Source: an uncultured Chloroflexota bacterium (GTDB lineage: Bacteria > Chloroflexota > Dehalococcoidia > Lucifugimonadales > UBA1127). From it: a stretch of DNA of 64,000 nucleotides. Below the pieces are notes generated by a model. That model was not told the DNA's origin. It did no database searches and saw nothing but the letters and a program-made list of their open reading frames with translations. Location: assembly GCA_913045315.1 (NCBI GenBank), contig CAJWQJ010000005.1, positions 34,019-98,018 of the forward strand. Direction: 5' to 3'. This document shows positions 19,569 through 31,628 of this stretch, piece after piece. The position numbers and the translations under genes were made by a program. Position 1 is the first letter of the stretch; each line of letters begins with the position of its first letter.

Positions 19569-20444
19569 TTAAATTTCACTTTTGAGAGTTCCCTGAATCC
19601 ATTCTCGAATTTCTTTTTTATACTTTTCATCTGACATGCCATAGTGTATAGATGCTTTAAGTAAACCAACAGGGTTGCCAGCATCAAATCTTATTCCTGA
19701 AAATTCGCAAGCATGAATTTTTTGTATTTCTAACAAAGACAACAAACCATCAGTCAATTGGATTTCACCATTGACTCCAGGCTTAACCGTTTCAAGAACT
19801 TCAAAAATTTCAGGAGTCAAGATGTATCGACCCACTATTCCCAGGTTAGAAGGTGCAAATCCAATTTTTGGCTTTTCTATCATGTCATATACTTCATATA
19901 TACTTTTTTGAATTTGATAAGGTTTAATAACACCATAATCTGAAAGTTTCTCATTTGGAACATTTTCTACCGCCAACACACTAGTCTGAAAAAGATTGTA
20001 TATACTAACTAATTCATTTAGTGCAGATTGTTTTCCAAGAATAACATCATCAGGTAATATCACTGCAAATGCTTCAGAATTTATATGTTCCTTCGCTAAC
20101 AAAACAGCATGCCCCAATCCTAATTGAACAGGCTGATATACATACTTGAATGATATTTCGCTGCGAAGCTTTTTAAAGTAGGATGCATAAACTTCCATGT
20201 TTTTTTCATGCATTAGTTTTTCATATTCTAAAGAATTTTCAAAATACTGAATTATTGAATCTTTACCATGAGAAATAATGAATATTATTTCTTTTATGTC
20301 AGAATTCACACATTCCTCTACTGCTTTATGAATTAATGGAACATCAAAAACAGGTAACAATTCTTTTGGAATTGCCTTAGAAGCAGGAAGAAACCGTGTA
20401 CCCATACCTGCAGCAGGTATAACTGCTTTATTAATTTCACCCAT
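19569..20444 (-). CDS. galU: UTP--glucose-1-phosphate uridylyltransferase
   Basis: INKAVIPAAGMGTRFLPASKAIPKELLPVFDVPLIHKAVEE; the track ORF's 5' extension runs into the SRP RNA. Confidence 0.93.
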   Translation of the reverse strand: MGEINKAVIPAAGMGTRFLPASKAIPKELLPVFDVPLIHKAVEECVNSDIKEIIFIISHGKDSIIQYFENSLEYEKLMHEKNMEVYASYFKKLRSEISFKYVYQPVQLGLGHAVLLAKEHINSEAFAVILPDDVILGKQSALNELVSIYNLFQTSVLAVENVPNEKLSDYGVIKPYQIQKSIYEVYDMIEKPKIGFAPSNLGIVGRYILTPEIFEVLETVKPGVNGEIQLTDGLLSLLEIQKIHACEFSGIRFDAGNPVGLLKASIHYGMSDEKYKKEIREWIQGTLKSEI

Positions 20445-20521
20445 ACGTTGGTCTCCAGTTACATCAAATAGTAACATACAAGACATTGACACCCTATAGC
20501 AACAAAAATTACTATAGTTTT

Positions 20522-20786
<265 letters not shown>

Positions 20787-20844
20787 GTAAAACTCCATTG
20801 ATTTCATCTAGGTTATATCAAGATAGTTCAAATATGAAAGCGAA

Positions 20845-21675
20845 ATGGAAACAATTAATTATTATCATCCCAAAAAAAAGTTTGGTCAGCATTTCTTAAA
20901 AGAACATACTGTTATTGAAACTATAGTTAACAGTGCTAGAATAAATGCTACTCAAGAAGTTATTGAGATTGGTCCAGGATTAGGCATATTAACCGATGCA
21001 TTATATAAAACTGCAAAACATGTAACTGCTATAGAAATAGATGCTGAACTGTCAAAAAAGCTGAGGAATAGATATAATTCAATAAGCAATGTATCTATCA
21101 TTTGCTCAGACATCCTTACATTTAAACTTGATGCTTTCACTAAAGAAATAGGTGAGTACATAGTAGTAGCAAATCTTCCTTATTACATTGGCACTACAAT
21201 AATACAGAAATTCCTTGAACTTACTCACAAACCAAAAAGATTAATTATTATGTTGCAAAAAGAAGTAGCAGAAAGCATAACTACATCTAAAAAAAACAAG
21301 AACAATACCTTTTTGAGTAACTATGTTCAATATTTTGGAAACGCACAAATTATAGCAATAATTCCTCCAGAATCATTTCAACCTGTCCCCAAAGTAGATT
21401 CAGCAATAGTAAAAATTGATATCTCTCAAGATCGTAACGTTCAAATTTTAGAAGATAGTGAAAATAATTTTTTTTCATTTATTAGGATGGGATTTTCAGC
21501 CCCACGAAAGCAACTTAGAAATGTCTTTTCTAAGGCTACAAATATTCCAGCGTTTGAAATTGAAACGCTATTAAATAATGGTGGGTTCAATTCAAAAAAT
21601 CGAGCAGGCAATTTAAGTTTAAAGGAATGGGTTGAATTGTATGAGTTTGCTAAGGTGCACAAATGGACACTCTAA
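20845..21675 (+). CDS. rsmA: 16S rRNA (adenine(1518)-N(6)/adenine(1519)-N(6))-dimethyltransferase
   Basis: KKKFGQHFLKE, EIGPGLGILTDAL, NLPYYIGT. Confidence 0.95.
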   Translation: METINYYHPKKKFGQHFLKEHTVIETIVNSARINATQEVIEIGPGLGILTDALYKTAKHVTAIEIDAELSKKLRNRYNSISNVSIICSDILTFKLDAFTKEIGEYIVVANLPYYIGTTIIQKFLELTHKPKRLIIMLQKEVAESITTSKKNKNNTFLSNYVQYFGNAQIIAIIPPESFQPVPKVDSAIVKIDISQDRNVQILEDSENNFFSFIRMGFSAPRKQLRNVFSKATNIPAFEIETLLNNGGFNSKNRAGNLSLKEWVELYEFAKVHKWTL

Positions 21676-22532
21676 CTTTTAAATCATATGGAAAAATAAA
21701 TCTAGCTTTAGAAGTTACAAATAAACGTTCCGACGGGTACCATAACTTATTCTCAGTAATGCAAACAATTGAATTACATGACAAAATTACATTCATTGAA
21801 TCATCCGAAATATTAGTAGAATCTGATAATGAATCAATTAACAAATCAGGAAACATTATCACAAAAACAATAAACTTACTTAAAGATTACTCTAAGACTA
21901 AAAAAGGTATCAGTGTTTATCTAGAAAAAAAAATCCCTGTTTCTTCTGGTCTAGGTGGAGGTAGTAGTAACTCTGCAGTAGTATTAAATGTATTAAATAA
22001 ACTTTGGGATTTAAAAATTAATCCTTCTGCTCTTCAGGAACTTTCAGCGTCCATAGGTTCGGATGTTCCATTTTTCATGAAAGGAGGCACCGCTTTAATT
22101 CAAGATCGAGGAAACAATGTATTACAGTTACACAAGATAAGAAAATTATGGATTTTATTGGTCCCAGAAAAAAATCTCATGAGTAACAAAACACAAAATG
22201 TTTATAATAATTTAAAGGCTTCTAATTTTTCTGATGGTTCAAATACTTTGAAATTGAAAAACACAATTGAAGCAAATCAAAAAATATCTAATTCATCAAT
22301 GCTGAATTCACTTAAAGAAGCAGCCATGGATCTTTTCCCAAATCTTGTAAAAACAGAGGCAACAATGATTCAATCTGGAGCGAAGTCGGTTCACCTTTCA
22401 GGAAGTGGGCCCACTCTTTTTGCAACATTTCAAACAAAAAAGTCTGCTGAGAAAGTACAACACTTTCTTGCAATGAATAATATCAATTCACTATTAACAT
22501 CTACAGTGAATGACAATAGGTGGAATAAATAA
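21663..22532 (+). CDS. ispE: 4-diphosphocytidyl-2-C-methyl-D-erythritol kinase
   Basis: YGKINLALEVTNKRSDGYHNLFSVMQTI; PVSSGLGGGSSNSAVVL; GSGPTLFA. Confidence 0.94.
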   Translation: MDTLTFKSYGKINLALEVTNKRSDGYHNLFSVMQTIELHDKITFIESSEILVESDNESINKSGNIITKTINLLKDYSKTKKGISVYLEKKIPVSSGLGGGSSNSAVVLNVLNKLWDLKINPSALQELSASIGSDVPFFMKGGTALIQDRGNNVLQLHKIRKLWILLVPEKNLMSNKTQNVYNNLKASNFSDGSNTLKLKNTIEANQKISNSSMLNSLKEAAMDLFPNLVKTEATMIQSGAKSVHLSGSGPTLFATFQTKKSAEKVQHFLAMNNINSLLTSTVNDNRWNK

Positions 22533-22921
22533 TGCATGGAATAATATCAGGAGTGACGTGTGGAGCACTATTCGGATTAATTATTATTATCAACATTTAC
22601 AAACAATCAGATGTTTCACAGGGTAAATTCTTTGGTCAAATAAATAGTAATATTTCAAGCAATAAAATTCTATTAGGTCCAGTATTATTTCTTCACTCCT
22701 CATGCACTCTTTTTGGACTAATCATTGGGACTCTTTATCATGCATATATCCAGAAATTTGAATATGGAATGTTTGTTATACTGATATTTGCCATTTTACT
22801 TTCGATATTTATTGGTTTATTAATCAACAAATACTCTCAAAGTGTTTATTCTCAACTAAGATTATCCTTAGGATCTTTTATAGTTATATTTGGACTACTA
22901 TTTCCAATAATAACAAAATAA
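22532..22921 (+). CDS. Hypothetical membrane protein
   Basis: Four hydrophobic segments; ATG overlaps ispE stop (TAATG). Confidence 0.6.
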   Translation: MHGIISGVTCGALFGLIIIINIYKQSDVSQGKFFGQINSNISSNKILLGPVLFLHSSCTLFGLIIGTLYHAYIQKFEYGMFVILIFAILLSIFIGLLINKYSQSVYSQLRLSLGSFIVIFGLLFPIITK

Positions 22922-23024
22922 TAAAATTGCGAGATTGCGATCAAATGATCATTCAAATTATAATTGCCTAAACGCACAAGTATTAAAGATAAAATATCTG
23001 AGAATATAGAATGAGAGTATAACG

Positions 23025-24824
23025 TTGTTTAAAAACATTAAATGTAATTCACTGTCTGCCTCAAATGTTGACAGCAGTGTACTATTAGCTGGCTGGGTAC
23101 ATAGAAGACGTGACCATGGTCAATTAATTTTTATCGATCTAAGAGATGATAGTGGACTTGTTCAAATTGTAGTTGACCCTGACAAATCTCCAGAAAGTTA
23201 TAAGCTAGCATCTGATATTAGGAACGAATGGGTAATTCAAATATCCGGTATAGTAAAAATCAGACCAGAAGGAACAAGAAATACACAATTACAAACCGGC
23301 GATATTGAAATAGAAACCACTGAGCTCAAAATTCTTAATGAAGCAACAACACCACCTTTCCCAGTAAATGACAATTCTGAAATTGATGATTATTTAAAAT
23401 TAAGATTTCGACCAATATATTTACGCAGACAAAAAATGGCAAGCAATCTAAAATTAAGGCATAAAATTGTTAAATTTATACGGGATTTTTTATCAGCAAA
23501 AGAATTTTTAGAAATAGAAACACCCTTACTTATTAAAAGTACCCCAGAAGGTGCTAGGGATTATTTAGTTCCGAGCAGGGTTTACCCAGGATCTTTTTTT
23601 GCCTTGCCTCAATCACCACAGCAATTAAAGCAAATACTTATGGTTGCAGGAATAGAAAAATACTTTCAGATAGCACGTTGTTTTAGGGATGAGGACTTAA
23701 GAGCAGATCGACAACCTGAATTCACTCAACTTGATTTAGAAATGAGCTTTGTAGAGCAAGAAGACATATTAAATCTTACAGAAGAACTTATAACTGAATT
23801 AGTAAATTCGATAGATCCATCAAAAAAATTGATTACCCCATTCCCAAGATTTACGTATGAAGATGCAATGGAAAAATATGGAACAGATAAGCCAGATTTG
23901 AGATATGGAATTGAATTAATAAATGTAACGGAAATTCTTGAGAATGTTGAATTCGACATAATAACCAAAACAATTAAAGATAATGGTGTAATTAAAGGTA
24001 TAGTTGCACCTAAATGTGGCACCTATACAAGAAGACAACTTGATAACTTGCAAGATATTGCCAGAACTCAGGGAGCAGTTGCTGGTGTTATGACAATAGT
24101 ATTAGGTTCAGATGAGTGTGAATTAGAAAAATTAAAACCAGAAGATATAAAATCACCATTATCAAAACATCTCTCTTTTGAAATAATAAAAAAACTTGCT
24201 AAAGAAATGAATGCTAAAGGCGGCGACCTTATATTATTAATAGCTGATAACAATGAAAAAACAAATAATGCACTTGGAATATTACGTCAACATATAGCAT
24301 CCGCAAATAACCTAGCAGACGGAAATTTATTAGCAATGGCATTTATTACAGATTTCCCATTGCTTGACTGGGATGAAACAAACAAAAGATGGACATCTTC
24401 TCATCACCCTTTTACCGCTCCAAAATATCAAGACCTTGAATTATTAGATTCCAATCCTGGGAAAGTAATGTCAGAAGCATATGATCTTGTATGTAATAAC
24501 TATGAACTTGGGAGCGGTAGTATTAGAATTCATCAACGAAAACTACAAGAAAAAATTCTGAGTATATTGGGATACAACCAAGACGAGATTGTTGACCGTT
24601 TCGGTCATTTGCTCGAAAGCTTGGAATCTGGTGCTCCACCCCATGGTGGTATTGCTCCCGGTATCGATAGAATTGTGATGGTATTAGCTGGAGAAGATAA
24701 TTTACGAGAAGTTATAGCCTTTCCCAAAACTCAAAATTCTTCCGATCCTTTATTTGGATCTCCATCTGAAATTGATCCTGTTCAATTAGAGGAATTAGGC
24801 TTAACAATAAAAAATCAAAAATGA
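23025..24824 (+). CDS. aspS: Aspartyl-tRNA synthetase (TTG start)
   Basis: AGWVHRRRDHGQLIFIDLRD; class II motifs; GIAPGIDRIVMVLAGEDNLREVIAFPK. Confidence 0.96.
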   Translation: MFKNIKCNSLSASNVDSSVLLAGWVHRRRDHGQLIFIDLRDDSGLVQIVVDPDKSPESYKLASDIRNEWVIQISGIVKIRPEGTRNTQLQTGDIEIETTELKILNEATTPPFPVNDNSEIDDYLKLRFRPIYLRRQKMASNLKLRHKIVKFIRDFLSAKEFLEIETPLLIKSTPEGARDYLVPSRVYPGSFFALPQSPQQLKQILMVAGIEKYFQIARCFRDEDLRADRQPEFTQLDLEMSFVEQEDILNLTEELITELVNSIDPSKKLITPFPRFTYEDAMEKYGTDKPDLRYGIELINVTEILENVEFDIITKTIKDNGVIKGIVAPKCGTYTRRQLDNLQDIARTQGAVAGVMTIVLGSDECELEKLKPEDIKSPLSKHLSFEIIKKLAKEMNAKGGDLILLIADNNEKTNNALGILRQHIASANNLADGNLLAMAFITDFPLLDWDETNKRWTSSHHPFTAPKYQDLELLDSNPGKVMSEAYDLVCNNYELGSGSIRIHQRKLQEKILSILGYNQDEIVDRFGHLLESLESGAPPHGGIAPGIDRIVMVLAGEDNLREVIAFPKTQNSSDPLFGSPSEIDPVQLEELGLTIKNQK

Positions 24825-24901
24825 TTATATAAAACTAAATTAAGTTGGTCGCAACCAGATACAAGCTCTGTTATACTTTAACCACGGGAGGTCATCCTAC
24901 A

Positions 24902-26236
24902 TTGAAAGTAACAAAAGAGGAAAATGAACAATGCGAGATCAATCTTACTATAGAACTTGACGACGATGATCTTGCAATATATATAAAAAGAGCATACCAA
25001 AAAGTTGTTCAGAACATAAAAATACCAGGATTTCGAAAAGGAAAAGCTCCCCAGAATGTTGTTGAACGTGAAGTTGGAAGAAGTACTTTAATTAGGGAAT
25101 CTTTGGACTTTTTAATTCCTGAAGTAACAACTAAGGCAATAGAAGATAATAATATTACTCCCTATGCCAGACCTGAAGTATCTATAGATGAAGTGGAACC
25201 TTTCATAATTTCTGCTATTGTACCTTTAAAACCCACAGTTACCTTAGGTGATTATCATTCAATTCGATTGGAAGAAGAACGTAAAGAAATAACAAATACC
25301 GATATCGACGAAGTTATCCAAGGATATCAAACAGATAGTGCCCCATGGGAACCTGTTTCTCGTTCTATTCAAGAAGGTGACTTAGTAGTGATGGATCTTA
25401 AAGGGATAGTTGAAACGACTTCAGAAGATAATCCAGACTCTTCAATACCTTTTATTGATCAAAACGACTATGAAGTTATTGTAGACAAAGCTAATCTGGT
25501 CATTCCAGAATTTGCTGATTCGATAATTGGAATGAATCAAGGTGAAGACAAAGAATTCACTTTAACCTTTTCAGATGAAGTGCCAGAACCAGAATTTGCT
25601 GGAAAACCAGCAAATTTTTCAGTTTCTGTAAAAGAGATCAAGGAACGAATTCTTCCTGAAGTAAATGATGAATTTGCAAAAGGAATTGGTGAAGGATATG
25701 AATCCTTAGCAGATCTAAGAGAAGATATAAAAAAACAAAGAACCGAAGCCTTGGAGCAAGAATCAATAAGAAACTACAATGAACAAATGATTGATGAGAT
25801 ACTAAAAACCACTACGATTATTACTCCTCCGCTACTTGTCGAAAGAGAAATAAATGCTTCAATTGAAAACATGACTAGTTCTGTTTCTCGTCAGCTAGGA
25901 AGAGAAATCTCCCTTGAAGAGTACCTATCTGTAATGAATAAATCCGAAGACGATTTGAAGGAAGAAATCCGTCCTCAATCAATCGAGAGATTGGAAAAAT
26001 CATTACTTCTTGATCAATTGATCGAAGAAGAGAAAATTGAAATAACAGATAATGAAATCGATGAGGAAATTAATAGACTAGCTGGAGATTCTCCTCAAGC
26101 AGAACAAATCAAGGAACTTTTTTCATCTGAAGAAACTAAAGTTTCATTGACAAATTCGTTACAAATTCAAAAATTAATGGAACTTTTAACAAGTATCGGT
26201 AAGGGAAACATTAAAGAAGAAAATGAAAGTAATTAA
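24902..26236 (+). CDS. tig: Trigger factor (likely TTG start)
   Basis: KIPGFRKGKAPQNVVEREVG; TTG with GGGAGG upstream; followed by clpP-clpX. Confidence 0.92.
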   Translation: MKVTKEENEQCEINLTIELDDDDLAIYIKRAYQKVVQNIKIPGFRKGKAPQNVVEREVGRSTLIRESLDFLIPEVTTKAIEDNNITPYARPEVSIDEVEPFIISAIVPLKPTVTLGDYHSIRLEEERKEITNTDIDEVIQGYQTDSAPWEPVSRSIQEGDLVVMDLKGIVETTSEDNPDSSIPFIDQNDYEVIVDKANLVIPEFADSIIGMNQGEDKEFTLTFSDEVPEPEFAGKPANFSVSVKEIKERILPEVNDEFAKGIGEGYESLADLREDIKKQRTEALEQESIRNYNEQMIDEILKTTTIITPPLLVEREINASIENMTSSVSRQLGREISLEEYLSVMNKSEDDLKEEIRPQSIERLEKSLLLDQLIEEEKIEITDNEIDEEINRLAGDSPQAEQIKELFSSEETKVSLTNSLQIQKLMELLTSIGKGNIKEENESN

Positions 26237-26274
26237 GACAATAATTAAACTAACAAACTAATAGGAGAATCTTT

Positions 26275-26958
26275 ATGATTGATACAAACAACATTGACCC
26301 ATCGAATAGCGGTATTATTGTTCCCAACTATTCTAGCTCAAAGATCCAACAACCTGAAAATGTTATCCCTATGGTTATAGAAACTGGATCAAGAGGAGAA
26401 CGTGCTTTTGATATCTATTCATTATTATTACGGGAACGGATTATCTTTTTAGGAACACCAGTTACTGACCAGTTAGCAAATCTGATTATTGCCCAACTTC
26501 TTTATCTTGACAGAGAAGATCCCGAAAAGGATATAAATCTATATATAAATTCTCCTGGGGGTGTTATAACTTCGGGTTTAGCAATATACGATACCATGAA
26601 CCTCATAACTGCTGATGTATCTACAATTTGCGTGGGAATGGCTGCTAGCATGGCTACTGTATTACTTTGCTCAGGAACTAAAGGAAAGAGATTTGCCTTA
26701 CCTAACTCAACTATTCACATGCATCAACCACTTGGTGGAGCACAAGGACAAGCTGCTGACATTGAAATTGCTGCAAGGGAAATTCTAAGAATGCAAGATA
26801 AAATTCGTGAAATCATTTCAGAAAAGACTGAGCAGTCTTATGAACAAGTAGCTCGGGATCTAGATAGAGACTATTATCTCACACCTCCTCAGGCTGTAGA
26901 ATATGGTTTAGTTGATGAGGTGCTTTCTAAACCCTCAGCCCAAACAAAAGACAGCTAA
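26275..26958 (+). CDS. clpP: ATP-dependent Clp protease proteolytic subunit
   Basis: [32 protein letters not shown]. Confidence 0.97.
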   Translation: MIDTNNIDPSNSGIIVPNYSSSKIQQPENVIPMVIETGSRGERAFDIYSLLLRERIIFLGTPVTDQLANLIIAQLLYLDREDPEKDINLYINSPGGVITSGLAIYDTMNLITADVSTICVGMAASMATVLLCSGTKGKRFALPNSTIHMHQPLGGAQGQAADIEIAAREILRMQDKIREIISEKTEQSYEQVARDLDRDYYLTPPQAVEYGLVDEVLSKPSAQTKDS

Positions 26959-26969
26959 GGACAATTATC

Positions 26970-28268
26970 ATGAGTATCGATGATCAAGAATATAGTTGCT
27001 CATTTTGTGGCAAACTTCAAAGCCAAACATATCACTTACTAGCTGGACTAAACAAAGTTTTTATTTGTGACACTTGCGTAACATTATGTCAACAAATGAT
27101 ATCTGACGGCAATGACATTCAACAAGACGATGAACCTTCAGAACCAGAAGATATATACTTGATACCCCCCAAAAAACTGCATGAAAAATTAGATGAGTAC
27201 GTTATTGGACAAAACGACGCAAAAAAAACACTTAGTGTAGCTGTATACAATCATTACAAAAGAATACTTTCAATAGGGAATTCAGATTTAAAAGATGTTG
27301 ATCTTCAAAAAAGTAACGTATTATTACTTGGGCCTACTGGTTCAGGGAAGACGCTTCTTGCTCAAACATTAGCTAAAATATTAAATGTACCATTCGCAAT
27401 TACTGATGCAACTTCTCTGACTGAAGCTGGCTATGTTGGGGAAGATGTTGAACACATTTTATTAAGATTGGTTCAAGCAGCTGATTGGAATATACCTAAA
27501 GCAGAAAGAGGAATTATATACATTGATGAGATAGATAAAATAACTCGTAAGTCGTTTAACCCCTCTATAACCCGTGATGTTTCTGGAGAAGGTGTCCAAC
27601 AAGCTTTACTTAAAATAATCGAAGGAACAATAGCAAACATCCCTCCATCTGGAGGAAGAAAACACCCACATCAAGAATTTCTTCAGTTCGACACTCAAAA
27701 TGTTCTATTCATATGCGGAGGAACTTTTGACGGTCTAAATGAAGTTATAGAAAAACGTTTAACTAAGGATTCGAACTCCATTGGATTTAAATCAGGCAAG
27801 CCAATTACGAATGAATTGAACCAAGCAAATTTATTAAAGAGTTCCTCTCCGGAAGATCTTCTTGCATATGGATTTATTCCAGAATTTATTGGAAGAATTC
27901 CAGTGGTAGTTGGATTTGATCAGCTTGATCAAAAAGACCTAATTTCTATACTCTCAGAACCAAAAAATTCTGTTGTCAAACAATATAAGAGGTTGTTTGA
28001 ATTTGATAATATAGAAATTTTCTTCTCCGATGAAGCGTTAATAAGTGTTGCTGATGAAGCTCTTAAACAAAAAACTGGGGCGAGAGGACTGCGAGCAATA
28101 ATAGAAGGTTCCCTAATCAATATAATGTATGAGTTGCCATCTCATCCTGAAATTCGAAAGTGCTTCATTGATGCAAACGTAATCTCTGGTAGCTCAAAAC
28201 CCAGATTGATTGATAAAGATGAAAACGAAGTTGATTTATCCGTGGAAAAAACACAAAAAACTGCATAG
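26970..28268 (+). CDS. clpX: ATP-dependent Clp protease ATP-binding subunit ClpX
   Basis: N-terminal C4 zinc domain; [23 protein letters not shown]. Confidence 0.96.
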   Translation: MSIDDQEYSCSFCGKLQSQTYHLLAGLNKVFICDTCVTLCQQMISDGNDIQQDDEPSEPEDIYLIPPKKLHEKLDEYVIGQNDAKKTLSVAVYNHYKRILSIGNSDLKDVDLQKSNVLLLGPTGSGKTLLAQTLAKILNVPFAITDATSLTEAGYVGEDVEHILLRLVQAADWNIPKAERGIIYIDEIDKITRKSFNPSITRDVSGEGVQQALLKIIEGTIANIPPSGGRKHPHQEFLQFDTQNVLFICGGTFDGLNEVIEKRLTKDSNSIGFKSGKPITNELNQANLLKSSSPEDLLAYGFIPEFIGRIPVVVGFDQLDQKDLISILSEPKNSVVKQYKRLFEFDNIEIFFSDEALISVADEALKQKTGARGLRAIIEGSLINIMYELPSHPEIRKCFIDANVISGSSKPRLIDKDENEVDLSVEKTQKTA

Positions 28269-28273
28269 CACAT

Positions 28274-30064
28274 CTATAAATTATTAATTTCCCTATATGC
28301 ATTAGTAATAGGCATCCGCCTATCTCTTCCAAATGCACGAGATGTTATCTTAATTCCGATTGGAGACTGCCTTCTTTTGTATTCATTACGATCCACAGAT
28401 TCAATAATCTTTTTTATCGTTTCTGAATCAGTAATCCCTAAATTTTCAATCTCTTCTTTGACTAAATCTTCCTCAACATAAGCTTCTAAAACTGCGTCTA
28501 GAATTTCGTATGGAGGCAAATCATCCTCATCTTTATGATCAAATCGCAATTCTGCACTAGGAGGTTTAGATATAATACTTTGGGGAATTACCATTGAATG
28601 AATAGAAATAAATTCAGAGAGGAATATCCCACCTCTATCCGAGAGTGAATTTCTCCAATTTGCTAATTGATAGACAAGGGTTTTAGAAACATCTTTCAAA
28701 ACTGCAAATCCACCTGACATATCTCCATACAATGTAGTGTACCCCATAGCAATTTCGCTCTTATTCCCTGTTTGCAATACTAACCATCCATATTTATTTG
28801 ACAAAGCCATAATTAATGTTCCTCTTATCCGAGGTTGTATATTTTGCTCAGCCACTCCAATATTTTCCAAATCAAGATATTCTTCAAGTGTTTCTTCAAA
28901 TGAAGAATGTACTAATTCTAAGGGTAGTTCAATAATTCTTATACCTAAGAGTTTAGATAGTTCCTGACAGTCTGTAATACTACCTTCGGAAGAAAAACGA
29001 GATGGCATAGAAACTCCTACAACATTAGATGATCCTAAAGCATCAACTGCTAAGCATGCTGTCAACGCTGAATCGATACCTCCCGAAATGCCAATAACAA
29101 CTTTCGAAAATCCATTTTTATTCACATAATCCCGAATTCCAAGTACTAACGCACTATAAATTTCTGACAACGAATCTAATTTCTCCTCTAAGATGCCAGT
29201 AAAATCATCAGATTTTTCCACAGGGTGATAACCTGAAATCCAAACACGTTTCGCTTCTTCAGTGCGAACATTATCAAGCAACTCTTGCTTTCTTAGCCTT
29301 GGTTCTTTAAGTCTTTTATTAAAAACACCATCTGCATCAATATCAACTGTTAACATTTTTTCCGAAAATTGAGGTGCTCTAGAAATAATATTTCCTTCGG
29401 GATCTACAACCATAGATCCTCCATCAAATATCAATTCATCCTGCCCGCCTACCATATTTACATAAGCAATAAATAATCCATTATCACTTGAACGTGAACC
29501 AAGCATCTGTTCTCTATAATCGATTTTTCCCTTTTGATATGGCGAACCATTTATATTAAGGATAACTTCTGCTCCAGCTTGACGCTGTGAAGCAACAGGC
29601 CCCAAGGGGTACCATATGTCCTCGCAAATATTAACACCAACACCAACACCATTTACAACAAAAACAAAATTATTTTTGCCAACACTAAAGTAACGATCTT
29701 CATCAAATACACCATAATTAGGTAGAAAATGCTTCTGGTACGTACCAATTAACCTACTGTCCCAAGCTATGGCTGCCGAATTATAAACTTCATTGTTATT
29801 AGACTCTATAAAGCCAGTTACTACAGTGATGTCTTTAGCAGCCTGAACAACTTTCCCTAAAGCAATACGATTATCTCTTATAAAAGAAGGTTTTAATAAT
29901 AAATCTTCAGGAGGATAACCAGGAATTGTCAACTCAGGAAAAGCAATGACATTTGCCTTAGATTCTCTTGCATAATCAATATTTTCTAAAATCTTACGAG
30001 TATTTCCATCAATATCTCCTACTGTAAGATCAATCTGAGCTAAAGCAACGCGAAGATTACGCAT
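28274..30064 (-). CDS. nadE: NAD+ synthase (glutamine-hydrolysing)
   Basis: N-terminal nitrilase domain (VNICEDIWYP); C-terminal GISGGIDSALTA, TGNKSEIAMGYTTLYGD. Confidence 0.94.
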   Translation of the reverse strand: MRNLRVALAQIDLTVGDIDGNTRKILENIDYARESKANVIAFPELTIPGYPPEDLLLKPSFIRDNRIALGKVVQAAKDITVVTGFIESNNNEVYNSAAIAWDSRLIGTYQKHFLPNYGVFDEDRYFSVGKNNFVFVVNGVGVGVNICEDIWYPLGPVASQRQAGAEVILNINGSPYQKGKIDYREQMLGSRSSDNGLFIAYVNMVGGQDELIFDGGSMVVDPEGNIISRAPQFSEKMLTVDIDADGVFNKRLKEPRLRKQELLDNVRTEEAKRVWISGYHPVEKSDDFTGILEEKLDSLSEIYSALVLGIRDYVNKNGFSKVVIGISGGIDSALTACLAVDALGSSNVVGVSMPSRFSSEGSITDCQELSKLLGIRIIELPLELVHSSFEETLEEYLDLENIGVAEQNIQPRIRGTLIMALSNKYGWLVLQTGNKSEIAMGYTTLYGDMSGGFAVLKDVSKTLVYQLANWRNSLSDRGGIFLSEFISIHSMVIPQSIISKPPSAELRFDHKDEDDLPPYEILDAVLEAYVEEDLVKEEIENLGITDSETIKKIIESVDRNEYKRRQSPIGIKITSRAFGRDRRMPITNAYREINNL

Positions 30065-30173
30065 TCTGAAGCCTCCGGGGTTTCTATTATATTATCAAAC
30101 ATAGTAAGCATAACTTAAAAAACTCTAGGAATAAATAAAATTAACTATATGAATTCGAAAATCTATAAAATGT

Positions 30174-31628
30174 TTATCGAAGTACCTTTGGTAAAGAAGT
30201 TGAACCCATTAGATATTGATCAATGCACGAAGCGACATGTCTTCCTTCAGCAATAGCCCAGACTACAAGTGATTGCCCTCGAGACATATCTCCCGCTGCA
30301 AAAACTCCCGAGACGTTTGTCATGTTAGTTTGCTTATCTGTTTGCACATTTCCTCTTTCATCAAGTTCAATACCAAATTTAGCAAGTATTCCATCAGGTT
30401 CAGGTCCAGTGAAACCCATAGCCAGCAACACGATATCTACATCAACTTCAAATTCACTACCTTCCACTTCTTTCATGACTGGTCGACCATTCTCGTCTGG
30501 TGGTCCCCAATCTACCCTTACTGCATGAAGTTTTTCAAGTTTATTATTTGATCCGGAAAAACTCTTAGTTAAAATATTGTAATCTCGAATCCCACCTTCT
30601 TGATGAGCAGATGATGTTCGAAGAATAATAGGCCATTCTGGCCAAGGATTATTTTCTCTTCGATCGGCAGGGGGTTCAGGAAGTAATTCATATTGCATAA
30701 TTAGCTCTGCTCCTTGGCGATGAGCGGTTCCAAGACAATCTGCACCAGTATCACCTCCACCTAGAATAACTACACGTTTCCCTTCTGCAGTAATACGATC
30801 AGATTCTTTAAAATTTTGTCCTTCAAAAATTTTATTCTGTTGAGAAAGATATTCCATTGCGAAATATACACCCTCTATATCCCTACCTGGAACTGGTAAA
30901 TCTCTTGGTTTTGTAGAACCACCGGTAAGACAAATTGCATCGTACTCATTTTTTAATTCACTTACTGAAATATCAACTCCAACATTAACACCTGTTCTGA
31001 ATTCAATTCCTTCTTTTTCCATGAGTTCTATTCTACGTTTAACAATTTTCTTCTCTAATTTAAATTCAGGTATCCCTATTCTAAGTAATCCGCCAATGTA
31101 GTCTTCTCTTTCAAAAACAACAACTGCATGACCTGCACGATTCAGTTGTTGTGCAGCAGCAAGACCAGCAGGACCAGATCCAATAACTGCAACCTTTTTA
31201 CCTGTTCGAAGTGAAGGTAAAGAAGGTTGAATCCAACCTTCTGAAAATCCACGATCAGATATTGCCCATTCTATATGTTCAATAGTTACGGGATCCTCAT
31301 TAATACTTAAAACACATGACGCTTCGCATGGAGCAGGGCATATTCTACCCGTAAACTCAGGAAAATTATTAGTACTTAGAAGTGCATCTAAAGCTTCTTG
31401 CCATTTACCTTTATAAATTAAATCATTCCAATCGGGAATTAGATTTCCGAGAGGACAACCATTGTGACAAAAAGGAATCGCACAATTCATACATCGAGCA
31501 CCCTGATCTTGAGCATCCTGTTCACTCCAAGGCTTATACACTTCAAAATAGTCATTAATTCTTTCCATGCGATCCCTACGTTCAGGAGGAATCCTACCAA
31601 ACTCAAAAAACCCAGTTGGTTTTCCCAT
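30174..31628 (-). CDS. gltD: Glutamate synthase small subunit
   Basis: CMNCAIPFCHNGCPLGNLIPDWNDL; GSGPAGLAAAQQL; adjacent to gltB. Confidence 0.96.
   Translation of the reverse strand: MGKPTGFFEFGRIPPERRDRMERINDYFEVYKPWSEQDAQDQGARCMNCAIPFCHNGCPLGNLIPDWNDLIYKGKWQEALDALLSTNNFPEFTGRICPAPCEASCVLSINEDPVTIEHIEWAISDRGFSEGWIQPSLPSLRTGKKVAVIGSGPAGLAAAQQLNRAGHAVVVFEREDYIGGLLRIGIPEFKLEKKIVKRRIELMEKEGIEFRTGVNVGVDISVSELKNEYDAICLTGGSTKPRDLPVPGRDIEGVYFAMEYLSQQNKIFEGQNFKESDRITAEGKRVVILGGGDTGADCLGTAHRQGAELIMQYELLPEPPADRRENNPWPEWPIILRTSSAHQEGGIRDYNILTKSFSGSNNKLEKLHAVRVDWGPPDENGRPVMKEVEGSEFEVDVDIVLLAMGFTGPEPDGILAKFGIELDERGNVQTDKQTNMTNVSGVFAAGDMSRGQSLVVWAIAEGRHVASCIDQYLMGSTSLPKVLR

Noticed and set aside
22532-22921. 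129-aa membrane protein after ispE as part of a novel system
   Set aside because: Only hydrophobicity visible; no motif or neighbour supports a function.
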